From: Nitrospinota bacterium
Lineage (GTDB): Bacteria > Nitrospinota > Nitrospinia > Nitrospinales > VA-1
Length of the DNA: 32,303 nucleotides
Direction: 5' to 3'
Assembly: GCA_009873655.1 (NCBI GenBank)
Contig: WAIB01000027.1
Coordinates: forward strand, 648-32,950
The position numbers and the translations under genes were made by a program. The notes beneath the pieces were generated by a model. The model saw only the letters and a program-made list of their open reading frames with translations, had not been told where the DNA came from and did no database searches. Of this stretch, positions 1-7,900 are shown piece after piece (the stretch's first letter is position 1; each line of letters starts with the position of its first letter).

Positions 1-1
1 G

Positions 2-193
2 CTTAACGGAAAAGTCGAGCGTTCACATAAAACGGATCAGCAAGAGTTTTATCAACTGTTGGAGTACTCTGGTGATGTTGATTTGGAAAAGAAACTCAAG
101 GAATGGGAAAACTTCTACAATTGCCACAGGCCTCATGGGGCGTTTGAGGGAAAAACACCCTATGAAATCCTGAAAGAAAAAATGGAAAGTTGA
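2..193 (+). CDS. IS481-like transposase, C-terminal fragment (cut by window edge)
   Basis: The open frame enters from the left edge and ends at TGA 191-193, giving 63 residues. The start NGKVERSHKTDQ, the run of the type KLKEWENFYN, and the RPHGAFEGKTPYE block near the end are the usual C-terminal end of a DDE integrase-type (rve) transposase; the RPHG..GKTPYE ending is most like IS481-family proteins. The catalytic D, D and probably E residues lie mostly outside the window, so activity cannot be judged. It reads toward the tRNA-Pro and radical SAM genes. A long palindrome follows the stop codon. The family call is from memory of the motif pattern, not from a search. Confidence 0.75.
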   Translation, partial: LNGKVERSHKTDQQEFYQLLEYSGDVDLEKKLKEWENFYNCHRPHGAFEGKTPYEILKEKMES

Positions 194-197
194 AGTG

Positions 198-246
198 CCT
201 GTGGACCCTGTGCGAAAATGCCTCGCATTTTCCACAAGTCCACAGG
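198..246. repeat. 49-nt nested palindrome after the transposase
   Basis: Outer arms CCTGTGGAC (198-206) and GTCCACAGG (238-246) are perfect complements. Inside them TGTG (209-212) and GAAAATGC (214-221) pair with GCATTTTC (225-232) and CACA (233-236), with one bulged C at 213 and a CTC loop. There is no T-run on either side, so it is not a standard intrinsic terminator. It starts 4 nt after the transposase stop, so it may be part of the IS end or a folded RNA tail of the transposase mRNA. Confidence 0.6.
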
Positions 247-333
247 ACTAACTGTTAACCGATTTTACGGCTCTCACATGTCAGCAGGGAACGGGTTAAG
301 GTGAACACCCCATTTGCTCCCCCTGCTAAGGGG

Positions 334-410
334 TGGTCGGGATGAGAGGATTTGAACCTCCGACCCCTTACTCCCGAAGCAAGTGCGCTACCAGGCTGCG
401 CTACATCCCG
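334..410 (-). tRNA. tRNA-Pro (anticodon CGG), CCA encoded
   Basis: On the minus strand a complete 77-nt cloverleaf can be read. The acceptor stem is CGGGATG paired with CATCCCG, the discriminator base is A, and CCA is encoded. The D-arm contains AGCGCAGCCTGGTAGCGC. The anticodon stem CTTGC/GTAAG encloses the loop TTCGGGA, giving anticodon CGG. The T-arm has GGAGG/CCTCT around GTTCAAATC. The sequence closely resembles bacterial tRNA-Pro such as E. coli proK. It lies 7 nt downstream of the radical SAM gene on the same strand and may share its transcript. The IS remnant lies immediately beyond its 3' end. Confidence 0.95.
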
Positions 411-417
411 ACTCTGA

Positions 418-1548
418 TTAGGATTGTTTGTAGAAGAATTTCTTGAGGTATTTCCAGATCACGATGGATCCCACCCGGTTCAAAACCGATTTAATCCAGT
501 TGCTGCCTCCCAGGCATTTCTGGCAATGGGGGTGTACGACCTTTAGGTTTTGAAAACCCTCTACCGCGTCGATCACGGGTTGGGTGTTTAATATTTCCGT
601 GATGGAATTTTCGAAAACGTTCCCGGCTGCTGTTTTGCCGTCATAATCCACACAGCAATAGATCAGATCTCCGCTGCATAAAATGGCGAAGTGATCGCTC
701 AAGGCACTGCAGTATCCGGTTTTTGAGGGAACCACATGACCGCCCTCGGCAAAGGCATTTCCCCAGGTATTGAGAATGTAGGTCTCGAAAAAAATATTGG
801 GTGCCACTTCCACAACGTTCCATTTGAAAGCGGAAAGTTTGTTGATCTTTTTGTCGACTTTCGCTTTTTCTTCCGGAGTCAGCGGCGGACAAATCTTGTG
901 GACCTGGTCTGCCCAGTAGCGAAACGTTTTTCTCAGTTCTTTTGTATTGTTGATCACGCTCATGGTGCCCACGCTCCAGTCTTCGCCGGGCACTTCCGTC
1001 TTGATGGACGTGTTCAGAAAATGGACTTTTATTTTTGGGGGCTTGGTCTGCTTGAGGCAGGTGCCGATAAAATCCAGAATACGGTTGTGATATTCATCGA
1101 ATTTCATCCGCCTCGACTTTCGGGTCTTGAAGGACTCTTCATCCGGTGTCTGCAGGGAAATGTTCACCTGGGATGCCGTGACCTTTTCGAGTTTCATCCC
1201 CATTTCTTCATCGAGGTAGGTACCATTTGTTGTGATTCCCGTTTTGACTCCCCGCTCGGCCGCATGTTCGAGGATTTCAAAGAATCTCGGATGCATAAAC
1301 GGCTCACCCATCACATGAAAAGTGATTTTTTCCGCCATTTTATATTCGGCAATCTCATCGATGATGCCGCAGACCCTTTCGAAGTCCATATACTCGTAAT
1401 GGCGGGTCATCTCCTGTTTTGGGCAGAAGGTGCAATCAAAATTACAGACGTTGGTTAATTCGATATGGATTCGCTGTAAGGGGAATTGAACCAGTTCGCC
1501 AAACCGGCCTGGAAAATTTTTAGTAGCAGGTTGAACTTCAGTGAGCAT
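418..1548 (-). CDS. Radical SAM protein with SPASM-type C-terminal domain
   Basis: This 376-residue protein has the radical SAM cluster motif C-x3-C-x2-C at C35, C39 and C42 (CNFDCTFC), preceded by the strand IHIELTNV. A GEP-type motif follows (VMGEPFMHP, about residues 79-87), then a TTNGTYL strand typical of the TIM barrel. The C-terminal third carries further cysteines (GYCSAL, YCCVDYDG, HCQKCLGG) in the layout of a SPASM domain, which binds one or two extra Fe-S clusters. Such enzymes use S-adenosylmethionine to make radical modifications of peptides, sugars or lipids; the substrate here cannot be told. The last 25 residues are basic and aromatic, perhaps a membrane anchor. It follows the FmdB-like gene by 12 nt, so the two are probably co-transcribed. 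No clear Shine-Dalgarno is visible before the ATG. Confidence 0.88.
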   Translation of the reverse strand: MLTEVQPATKNFPGRFGELVQFPLQRIHIELTNVCNFDCTFCPKQEMTRHYEYMDFERVCGIIDEIAEYKMAEKITFHVMGEPFMHPRFFEILEHAAERGVKTGITTNGTYLDEEMGMKLEKVTASQVNISLQTPDEESFKTRKSRRMKFDEYHNRILDFIGTCLKQTKPPKIKVHFLNTSIKTEVPGEDWSVGTMSVINNTKELRKTFRYWADQVHKICPPLTPEEKAKVDKKINKLSAFKWNVVEVAPNIFFETYILNTWGNAFAEGGHVVPSKTGYCSALSDHFAILCSGDLIYCCVDYDGKTAAGNVFENSITEILNTQPVIDAVEGFQNLKVVHPHCQKCLGGSNWIKSVLNRVGSIVIWKYLKKFFYKQS

Positions 1549-1560
1549 ATTTATATTGAA

Positions 1561-1755
1561 TCAGTCGTTGTTGGTTTTTGAATAATTGTAGCGGTCGATG
1601 CTTTCGCTCCAGAAAGTGTTGTTGGTAACATTGCGTGTTACCTTTTTGGAACCGCATTCAGGGCAGGAGACCTTTTTCTTGTCAACTTCAGAAATCTTCA
1701 TTTCCACGACAAAATCCTTTTTGCATTTCCCGCAACTATGGTCGTAATTTGGCAT
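1561..1755 (-). CDS. FmdB-family zinc-ribbon protein
   Basis: This 64-residue protein begins MPNYDHSCGKC and has two CxxC pairs, C8/C11 and C31/C34 (CPEC), which would hold one zinc ion. This is the pattern of the FmdB/CxxC_CxxC_SSSS putative regulatory family, usually 60-110 residues long. The C-terminus is polar and lacks the Ser-rich tail of some members. An AAGGGG ribosome binding site lies 6-7 nt before the ATG. It sits between cmoA (76 nt upstream) and the radical SAM gene (12 nt downstream) on the same strand. Members are often found beside unrelated enzymes and their biochemical role is not established. Confidence 0.8.
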   Translation of the reverse strand: MPNYDHSCGKCKKDFVVEMKISEVDKKKVSCPECGSKKVTRNVTNNTFWSESIDRYNYSKTNND

Positions 1756-1831
1756 TAAAAAACCCCTTCTGAACCTCGGTGAAAACGGTGATTTTGACCT
1801 TTAAAATCAGGTTTTAAGCATACAATAATTT

Positions 1832-2557
1832 CTATTTCAGCGCAATGAAGCCGGCGAAGTTATTCCATTTAAAAAACAGGTCTGCCGTGGAAAATCCTGC
1901 AGAATTTAGCAGATCGCTGTTTTGCTTCACTGTCCATGGAATGAGGACGTTTTCCAGGGCTTCGCGTTTCTGCGAAATTTCCAGCTTAGAATAACCCTTT
2001 TGTTCCTTGAACTGGTGGTGAAATTCTATGAAAGTATTATTGAGTTCGGGCACTTCACTTTTAACTTTTTCTATGAGCACAAGAGAGCCGCCGGGAATCA
2101 GTCCATTATAAATATTGTGCATTACCGGGACCCGGTTTTCCGGTTGAACAAATTGCAAGGTGTAGTTCATGACGACGACCGAAGCATTGGCAAAGGTGAG
2201 TTTGTCATTTAGATTTTCTTCAACCAGTTCACATGGCAAGGGAGAGTTTTTAAGGGTTTCTTCGGCTTTTTTCAACATGGCTGAAGAGTTGTCGACTCCT
2301 ATGAGTTTTATTCGGGCCGAAGGTTCCAGATTCCTTGCCAGCTTGATAAGAAGCGATCCCGTTGAACAGCCGAGGTCATATATCGAGGTGGACGGTTTGG
2401 CGTATTGAGCGCACCAGCGGACAGCGAGGTCCTGGCATTCCTGGTACATGGGCACGCTGCGTTTAAGCATGTCATCGAAAACCCGGGCCACGGAGTCGTT
2501 GAACTCGAACGGTTCCGTGGTTTTGGGGTTTTGGAATAATGTGTCTCGATCGGAAAT
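1832..2557 (-). CDS. cmoA: Carboxy-SAM synthase CmoA, probable ATT start
   Basis: CmoA makes carboxy-S-adenosylmethionine from SAM and prephenate for CmoB, which modifies uridine 34 of tRNAs to cmo5U. The protein has the SAM-binding motif YDLGCSTGSLL, then GVDNSSAM and MNYTLQF. The C-terminal half has YSKLEISQKREALENV, very close to E. coli CmoA (YSELEISQKRSMLENV). A GTG at 2491 would give only 219 residues and drop a conserved N-terminus. Reading upstream in frame gives SDRDTLF..., matching the SHRDTLF start of E. coli CmoA. The only codon that can begin this is ATT at 2555-2557, with AGGAG 8 nt before it. There is no ATG, GTG or TTG in frame between the upstream stop and codon 2491. The protein is then 241 residues (E. 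coli 247). No cmoB lies in the window. Confidence 0.88.
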   Translation of the reverse strand: MSDRDTLFQNPKTTEPFEFNDSVARVFDDMLKRSVPMYQECQDLAVRWCAQYAKPSTSIYDLGCSTGSLLIKLARNLEPSARIKLIGVDNSSAMLKKAEETLKNSPLPCELVEENLNDKLTFANASVVVMNYTLQFVQPENRVPVMHNIYNGLIPGGSLVLIEKVKSEVPELNNTFIEFHHQFKEQKGYSKLEISQKREALENVLIPWTVKQNSDLLNSAGFSTADLFFKWNNFAGFIALK

Positions 2558-2565
2558 GGTTTTTT

Positions 2566-2570
2566 CTCCT
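2566..2570 (-). promoter_or_regulatory. Shine-Dalgarno AGGAG that fixes the cmoA start
   Basis: AGGAG on the minus strand is separated by 8 nt from the ATT codon at 2557-2555. It lies 75 nt upstream of the GTG at 2491, far too distant to serve it. This supports initiation at ATT rather than at the downstream GTG. Confidence 0.7.
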
Positions 2571-2580
2571 GAATGAATCC

Positions 2581-2616
2581 TGAAACTGAAAACCCCTCCC
2601 GGTTATCCGAGAGGGG
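2581..2616 (-). terminator. Intrinsic terminator after leuA
   Basis: On the minus strand the arms CCCCTCTCGG and CCGGGAGGGG form nine of ten possible pairs around an ATAA loop, followed by TTTTCAGTTTC. It begins 23 nt after the leuA stop and ends about 10 nt before the cmoA ribosome binding site, so it would also gate read-through from leuA into cmoA. Confidence 0.8.
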
Positions 2617-2639
2617 CATCATTTAATCGCCTGTTAAAA

Positions 2640-4202
2640 TCAGGGGCCGGGGACATCGCTGCCCTCGACGGGTCCCGATTTTGCTTTCAGCAACAGCTTG
2701 TTGATGGCGTTGACATAGGCGTAGCCACTGGCTTCAACCGTGTTGACTCCTGCTCCTTTTCCCAGTACTTCCCGTTTTTCATTCTGTACCCGTACGGTAA
2801 CTTCACCCTGGGCATCCTGTCCCTTGGTTTTTGCCATCACCTGGTAATCGAGCAGTTTGCAGGTCAGTCCGGTTATCTTGTCAATGGCATTGTAAATTGC
2901 ATCGACCGGGCCATCGCCACCTGAGGAAGCCTTGTGTTCCTGGCCGTCGCGACTTGTTAAGGCCACCGTTGCTTTCGGTTCTTTGCCACTTTCAAATTCA
3001 CATTTTAAAGAGGAAAGCTTGTAGGTGACCTGCTGTTCTTCGGAAAATTTCTGTTTTTGAATAAGAGTATGAATATCGTCTTCAAAAATTTCCTTTTTCT
3101 CATCTGCCAGAACCTTGAACTCGTCGAAAACTGTATCGAGTTCTTCCTGGCTCAAGCTGTACCCCAGTTCCTGAACTTTGTGGAGCAGGGCGTTCCGTCC
3201 GGAATGTTTTCCCATTACCAGTTCAGACTCCTCACCCCCGACATCGGCCGGATCCATGATTTCAAACGTGTCCTTGCGTTTGAGAAATCCATGCTGATGC
3301 ACACCCGACTCATGGGCAAAAGCATTTTTGCCAACGATGGCTTTATTGCGTTGCACGAAAAATCCCGTGAGACTGCTGACCAGCTTGCTGCAGGGTTGGA
3401 TATGGCGCGTTTCAATATCCGTCTGCACGTTGTCAAAGAAGTCCCTTCTGGTTCGAACTGCCATCACAATTTCTTCCATGGCGGCGTTGCCGGCGCGTTC
3501 ACCAATCCCATTGATGGTGCACTCCACCTGCCTCGCTCCTGTCTGCACCGCGGCCAGGGAGTTGGATACAGCGAGGCCCAGATCATTATGGCAATGAACA
3601 CTGATAATGGCTTTGTTGATATTGTCTACGTTTTGCTTTAAATAGCCAATCAACCGGGCAAATTCTTCTGGGATGGTGTAGCCTACGGTATCGGGAATAT
3701 TTACGGTCGTTGCACCCGCCTGTATCACCTCGCGAGTGACATCCGCGAGAAAATCTTTTTCAGTTCGCGTAGCGTCCATAGGCGAGAACTCGACATCATC
3801 GCAAAATTTCCGGGCGAAGGAGACGGCTTTTACCCCCATCTCAATGATTTCCTCTTTGGCCTTCTCAACCATATGGTCGCGATGCACTTTGGAGGTTGAA
3901 AGGAAAACATGGATGCGCGGTTTTTCCGCTTTTTCCAAAGCCTTTGCGGTGGCTTCAATATCCTTTTCGAGTGCGCGTGATAAGCCGGCAATCGTCGTGC
4001 CGCGGATTTCTTCGGCAATCTGTTTGACCGATTCAAAATCTCCAGGCGAGGCAATCGGAAAACCCGCTTCGATCACATCCACTTTCAGTAGCGCCAGCTG
4101 CCTTGCGATCTCAAGTTTTTCCTTGATGTTCAGGCTGGCGCCGGGGCATTGTTCCCCATCCCTTAAAGTGGTGTCGAAAATGATGAGTTTTTCGCGTTGC
4201 AT
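2640..4202 (-). CDS. leuA: 2-isopropylmalate synthase LeuA
   Basis: LeuA condenses acetyl-CoA with 2-oxoisovalerate, the first committed step of leucine synthesis. The 520-residue protein has the HMGL-like TIM barrel with DTTLRDGEQCPGASL at 10-24, the metal-binding HCHNDLGLA motif, NGIGERAGN, and HESGVHQHG. The C-terminal third, after about residue 390, contains the regulatory domain (SGGDGPVDAIYNAID) that binds leucine in feedback inhibition. Length and order match the long bacterial LeuA type. The GEQ-P pattern and the regulatory domain favour LeuA over homocitrate or citramalate synthase, though citramalate synthase is a close relative. No other leu genes are in the window. A TATAAT box lies about 37 nt upstream and a terminator follows the stop, so it looks monocistronic apart from read-through into cmoA. 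Confidence 0.93.
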   Translation of the reverse strand: MQREKLIIFDTTLRDGEQCPGASLNIKEKLEIARQLALLKVDVIEAGFPIASPGDFESVKQIAEEIRGTTIAGLSRALEKDIEATAKALEKAEKPRIHVFLSTSKVHRDHMVEKAKEEIIEMGVKAVSFARKFCDDVEFSPMDATRTEKDFLADVTREVIQAGATTVNIPDTVGYTIPEEFARLIGYLKQNVDNINKAIISVHCHNDLGLAVSNSLAAVQTGARQVECTINGIGERAGNAAMEEIVMAVRTRRDFFDNVQTDIETRHIQPCSKLVSSLTGFFVQRNKAIVGKNAFAHESGVHQHGFLKRKDTFEIMDPADVGGEESELVMGKHSGRNALLHKVQELGYSLSQEELDTVFDEFKVLADEKKEIFEDDIHTLIQKQKFSEEQQVTYKLSSLKCEFESGKEPKATVALTSRDGQEHKASSGGDGPVDAIYNAIDKITGLTCKLLDYQVMAKTKGQDAQGEVTVRVQNEKREVLGKGAGVNTVEASGYAYVNAINKLLLKAKSGPVEGSDVPGP

Positions 4203-4238
4203 GACTGAAAATTCCTTTCAAAATAAAATGACCCTTCC

Positions 4239-4244
4239 ATTATA
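4239..4244 (-). promoter_or_regulatory. Candidate -10 box of the leuA promoter
   Basis: A perfect TATAAT on the minus strand ends 36 nt before the leuA ATG. No good -35 hexamer is present at 16-18 nt spacing, so the assignment rests on the -10 box and position alone. It would leave a leader of only about 30 nt, too short for a leader-peptide attenuator. Confidence 0.45.
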
Positions 4245-4737
4245 AGGTTTATCAAAGTGAATTCCAGAGGATTGGAAGGATTTTCTCGGAAATCAAAAAT
4301 ACTAGAAGTAATAAGGATTCGTTTGGATTTGCTACAGCCGTTGGCTTATAGCAGGGCCCGCAGGGCCTTTAATAGCAGAGGGCGTAGAGTCAGGCTCGTT
4401 GCTAAACCGGATTGGAATTTTGAATGAGGGTTCATGATTCTGATTGTTTGAACTGTGTTTCAAGCCTGTTTTTAAAATGAATACAATAGAAACACTTTAA
4501 TCAAAAAGAATAAAAATTACAAGTATTTAAGGGATGGGTTTTTAGCAGGAATAAAAAACCCGGGTTTGGAGGGTGTTTGGCCTCATTGGAAATGAATGAT
4601 TTTGGATGAAAAAGATTTAAATCAGAGGTAGAATTCCTGTTTCCCTAAACTCGATGGATCGATCAGGCAGGGATTTCTTAGCCAGGGAATTTCCAAAACC
4701 CCAAAAAATAACAAAATTGTGTATATTGTATCTAAAA

Positions 4738-4758
4738 TTATGTAAAAAATTTACATAA
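4738..4758. promoter_or_regulatory. Perfect inverted repeat, possible operator
   Basis: TTATGTAAA and TTTACATAA are perfect 9-nt arms around AAA, about 160 nt upstream of gltB. The form fits a site for a dimeric regulator. The low GC and lack of a U-tract argue against a terminator. Which regulator might bind is unknown. Confidence 0.45.
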
Positions 4759-4848
4759 AATATCGAGATTTGATAAAAAGCATTGAATTGCCGGTAAAAA
4801 TAAACCAAATTATTTAAGGCATGGCAATTGCTTTATATAGTCTTCCTT

Positions 4849-4874
4849 CTGCGAAAATAATTGTTTTTTCGCAG
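4849..4874 (+). promoter_or_regulatory. Hairpin in the gltB leader region
   Basis: Arms CTGCGAAAA (4849-4857) and TTTTCGCAG (4866-4874) are perfect complements around an 8-nt loop, ending 45 nt before the gltB ATG. There is no following T-run. It may be a leader-RNA hairpin or an operator. Confidence 0.45.
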
Positions 4875-4919
4875 TTTGAGCCTGTTGGCTATCCTTTATA
4901 AATCAACAAGTTATAAAAA

Positions 4920-7900
4920 ATGCAAGGTTTTCCAAAAAAACAAGGACTCTACGATCCCGCTTTCGAGAAGGACAGTTGCGGAGTGGGGTTTGTCATGAAT
5001 ATGAAGGGTGAAAAATCTCATGAAATCATTTTTCAGGGATTAGAAATCCTAAAAAAGCTGGAGCACAGGGGTGCCTGCGGCTCCGACAAGCTGACCGGGG
5101 ACGGGGCAGGGATTTTAATTCAGCTTCCAGACGCGTTTTTCCAGGAACAGTGTCCAAAAATCGGCATCAATTTGCCTGAGGCGGGTCGTTATGCGGCGGG
5201 CAATATTTTTCTGCCCACAGGAGACGACACCAAACAGGGTATGGAAATAATGGAGCGTGCTGTTCTGACTGAAGGGTTGGAGTTGTTGGGGTGGCGGGAT
5301 GTGCCTGTGGATAACTCAACGATTGGCGTGAAGGCGCGTTCGGCAGAACCTGTGATCAAGCAGATTTTTGTGGGTGCTCCGCCAGATGTCAAAGACCAGC
5401 TAACCTTTGAGCGCCGGTTATATTGTGTAAGAAAACGGACTGCATGGGGGGTTCGACGGGCAGGACTCAACGACAATAACGAGAATTTTTATGCGTGCAG
5501 CCTCTCAAGTAAGACCCTTATATATAAAGGGCAGTTGATGGCTCCCCAACTCGAAACTTATTACCTGGATATCAAGGATCCGAAAATGGCGTCGGCTTTG
5601 GCACTGGCGCATTCCCGCTACAGCACCAACACTTTTCCTTCCTGGGGTCGAGCCCAGCCTTTTCGTTACATCGCCCACAATGGTGAAATCAATACCGTTC
5701 GGGGAAATAAAAACTGGATGGGTGCAAGGGAATCGATGTTTGAGTCTCCTTTATTTAAAGATATTGAAATGATCCTTCCCGTGATAGCTCCCGGGGGAAG
5801 TGATTCGGCGGATTTTGACCAGGCGCTGGAAATGCTGTTTTTGACCGGTCGTTCCTTGCCCCATGCCATGATGATGATGATTCCTGAACCCTGGAGCGGA
5901 CACGAAACCATGGGTGAGGACAAGCGCGGGTTCTACGAGTTCCATGCTTCGATGATGGAACCCTGGGATGGTCCTGCGTCCATTGCATTCACCGATGGCG
6001 AAACCTGCGGGGCGGTGCTCGATAGAAACGGTCTGCGACCCTCTCGATATTATGTGACCAAAGATGGTCTGGTTGTAATGGCGTCTGAGGTTGGAGTGGT
6101 GCCGGTGGATGAAGCAAACGTGGAATATAAAGGAAGGCTGCAGCCGGGAAAAATGTTTCTCGTTGACATTAATGAAGGCCGCATCATTTCTGATGGAGAG
6201 TTGAAAGCAAAAATCACGACTCAGAAGCCTTACACAAAGTGGGTTCAGGAAAACCAGGTGAACCTCAAAGATTTGCCGGAACCGGACTATCAATTTGAAC
6301 CGGATTTGGACTCCCTTTTAGATCGCCAGATTGCATTTGGGTATACGGTTGAGGACATCAAATTTATTATGGCCCCAATGATTGGAACGGCCATGGAGGC
6401 AACCGGCTCTATGGGCAATGATTCCCCCCTTGCCGTCCTCTCGCAAAAACCGCAAATTTTATTTAATTATTTCAAACAACTCTTTGCCCAGGTAACCAAT
6501 CCGGCCATCGATTCCATTCGCGAAGAAATCGTGATGTCGATGGAAGTGACGCTGGGAAGGGAAAGAAATCTTTTGGATGAAAGCCCGGAGCACTGCCAGA
6601 AACTGAAAGTGGAACACCCCATCCTGACGGGTAAAGAGATGGAGAAAATCCGCAACCTGAATCAGGAAGGATTAAAACCGGTTGTCCTTTCAACCCTGTT
6701 TCCTGTCAGCGAGGGCGAGCTGGGAATGGAAAAAGCAATGGAAACCTTATGCCAAAAAGCTTCCCGTGCGATTGAAGAGGGTGCCACTATTTTGATTTTA
6801 TCTGACAAGGGAGTCGACAAGGAAAATGCCGCTCTGCCCAGCCTTCTTTCTACCGCCGGAGTTCATCATCATCTCCTGCGAGAGCAGACAAGAACCCGCG
6901 TGGGTCTGGTGGTTGAGACCGGAGAAGCACGGGAGATGATGCACTTTGCCCTGTTGATCGGCTATGGCGCCGGTGCTGTTTATCCTTACCTGGCTTATGA
7001 GACGGTCGCTGAGATTGCGGGCGAAGGGGTTTACATTGAAAAAGTGGATACGGAAACCGCTATAAGCAACTTCATAAAGGCCACCCGAAAAGGTCTTTTT
7101 AAAATTATTGCTAAAATGGGTATCTCTACCATTCAGAGTTACAGGGGAGCGCAAATTTTTGAAGCAGTGGGTTTGGCCGAGGATGTTATTGAGCGATTTT
7201 TTACCGGGACCCCCTCAAGGGTCAGTGGAGCGGGCCTGGGTGTGTTGGCAAAAGAAGCTTTGGCAAGGCATCAAAAAGCCTTTTACAGTGATCGGTCTTC
7301 ATTGCTGGAGTTGGGAGGCCACTACCAATGGCGCCGGGGGGAAGAAAAACATATGCTCAATCCGAATATCATTGGTTTGTTGCAGCATGCGACCCGTTCC
7401 AATGATTATGCGGTTTTCAAAAAGTTTTCCCAGCTTTCGGATAAAGAAAGTACACGCCAATGCACTCTGAGGGGACTTTTCAATTTTAAGAAAGCCAACC
7501 CGATACCCATTGAGGAGGTGGAGCCGGTTGAAAAAATAACCAAACGTTTCTGTACCGGTGCCATGTCTATCGGTTCCATATCCCGGGAGGCTCATGAAAC
7601 CCTGGCGATTGCCATGAACCGGTTAGGTGGAAAAAGCAATACAGGGGAGGGGGGTGAAGATGTTGTGCGTTACATCCCCGATGAGAATGGAGACTCTCGA
7701 AGAAGTAAAATCAAACAGGTTGCATCCGGGCGTTTTGGCGTGAATAGCTTTTATCTTGCGAACGCGGATGAAATGCAGATCAAAATCGCGCAGGGTGCGA
7801 AACCCGGAGAAGGGGGACAGCTTCCGGGACATAAAGTCAGCGAGTACATTGCGAAGATCAGACATTCCACCCCGGGCGTTGGGTTGATATCCCCACCGCC

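Larger units (their letters stand above)
4245..4919. other. Long intergenic region between leuA and gltB
   Basis: The two genes diverge here. The left part (4320-4400) has small repeats, including CAGGGCC twice in a row around 4353-4368. The right part (about 4690-4920) is strongly AT-rich and holds the two inverted repeats annotated separately. Short open frames on both strands have no coding character. No RNA gene was recognised. The gltB promoter must lie in the AT-rich part, but no single -35/-10 pair stands out. The gltB ATG also lacks a clear Shine-Dalgarno. Confidence 0.6.

Noticed and set aside
2308-2622. Minus-strand frame of 104 codons overlapping cmoA
   Set aside because: It runs through the leuA terminator and overlaps the cmoA N-terminus, which has clear homology in another frame.
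4245-4450. T-box or leader-peptide attenuator for leuA
   Set aside because: The leuA promoter candidate leaves only a leader of about 30 nt, and no run of leucine codons or T-box sequence was seen.
4617-4808. Minus-strand frame of 63 codons upstream of gltB
   Set aside because: It lies in AT-rich sequence that contains the inverted repeat, with aromatic-rich composition typical of non-coding AT-rich DNA.
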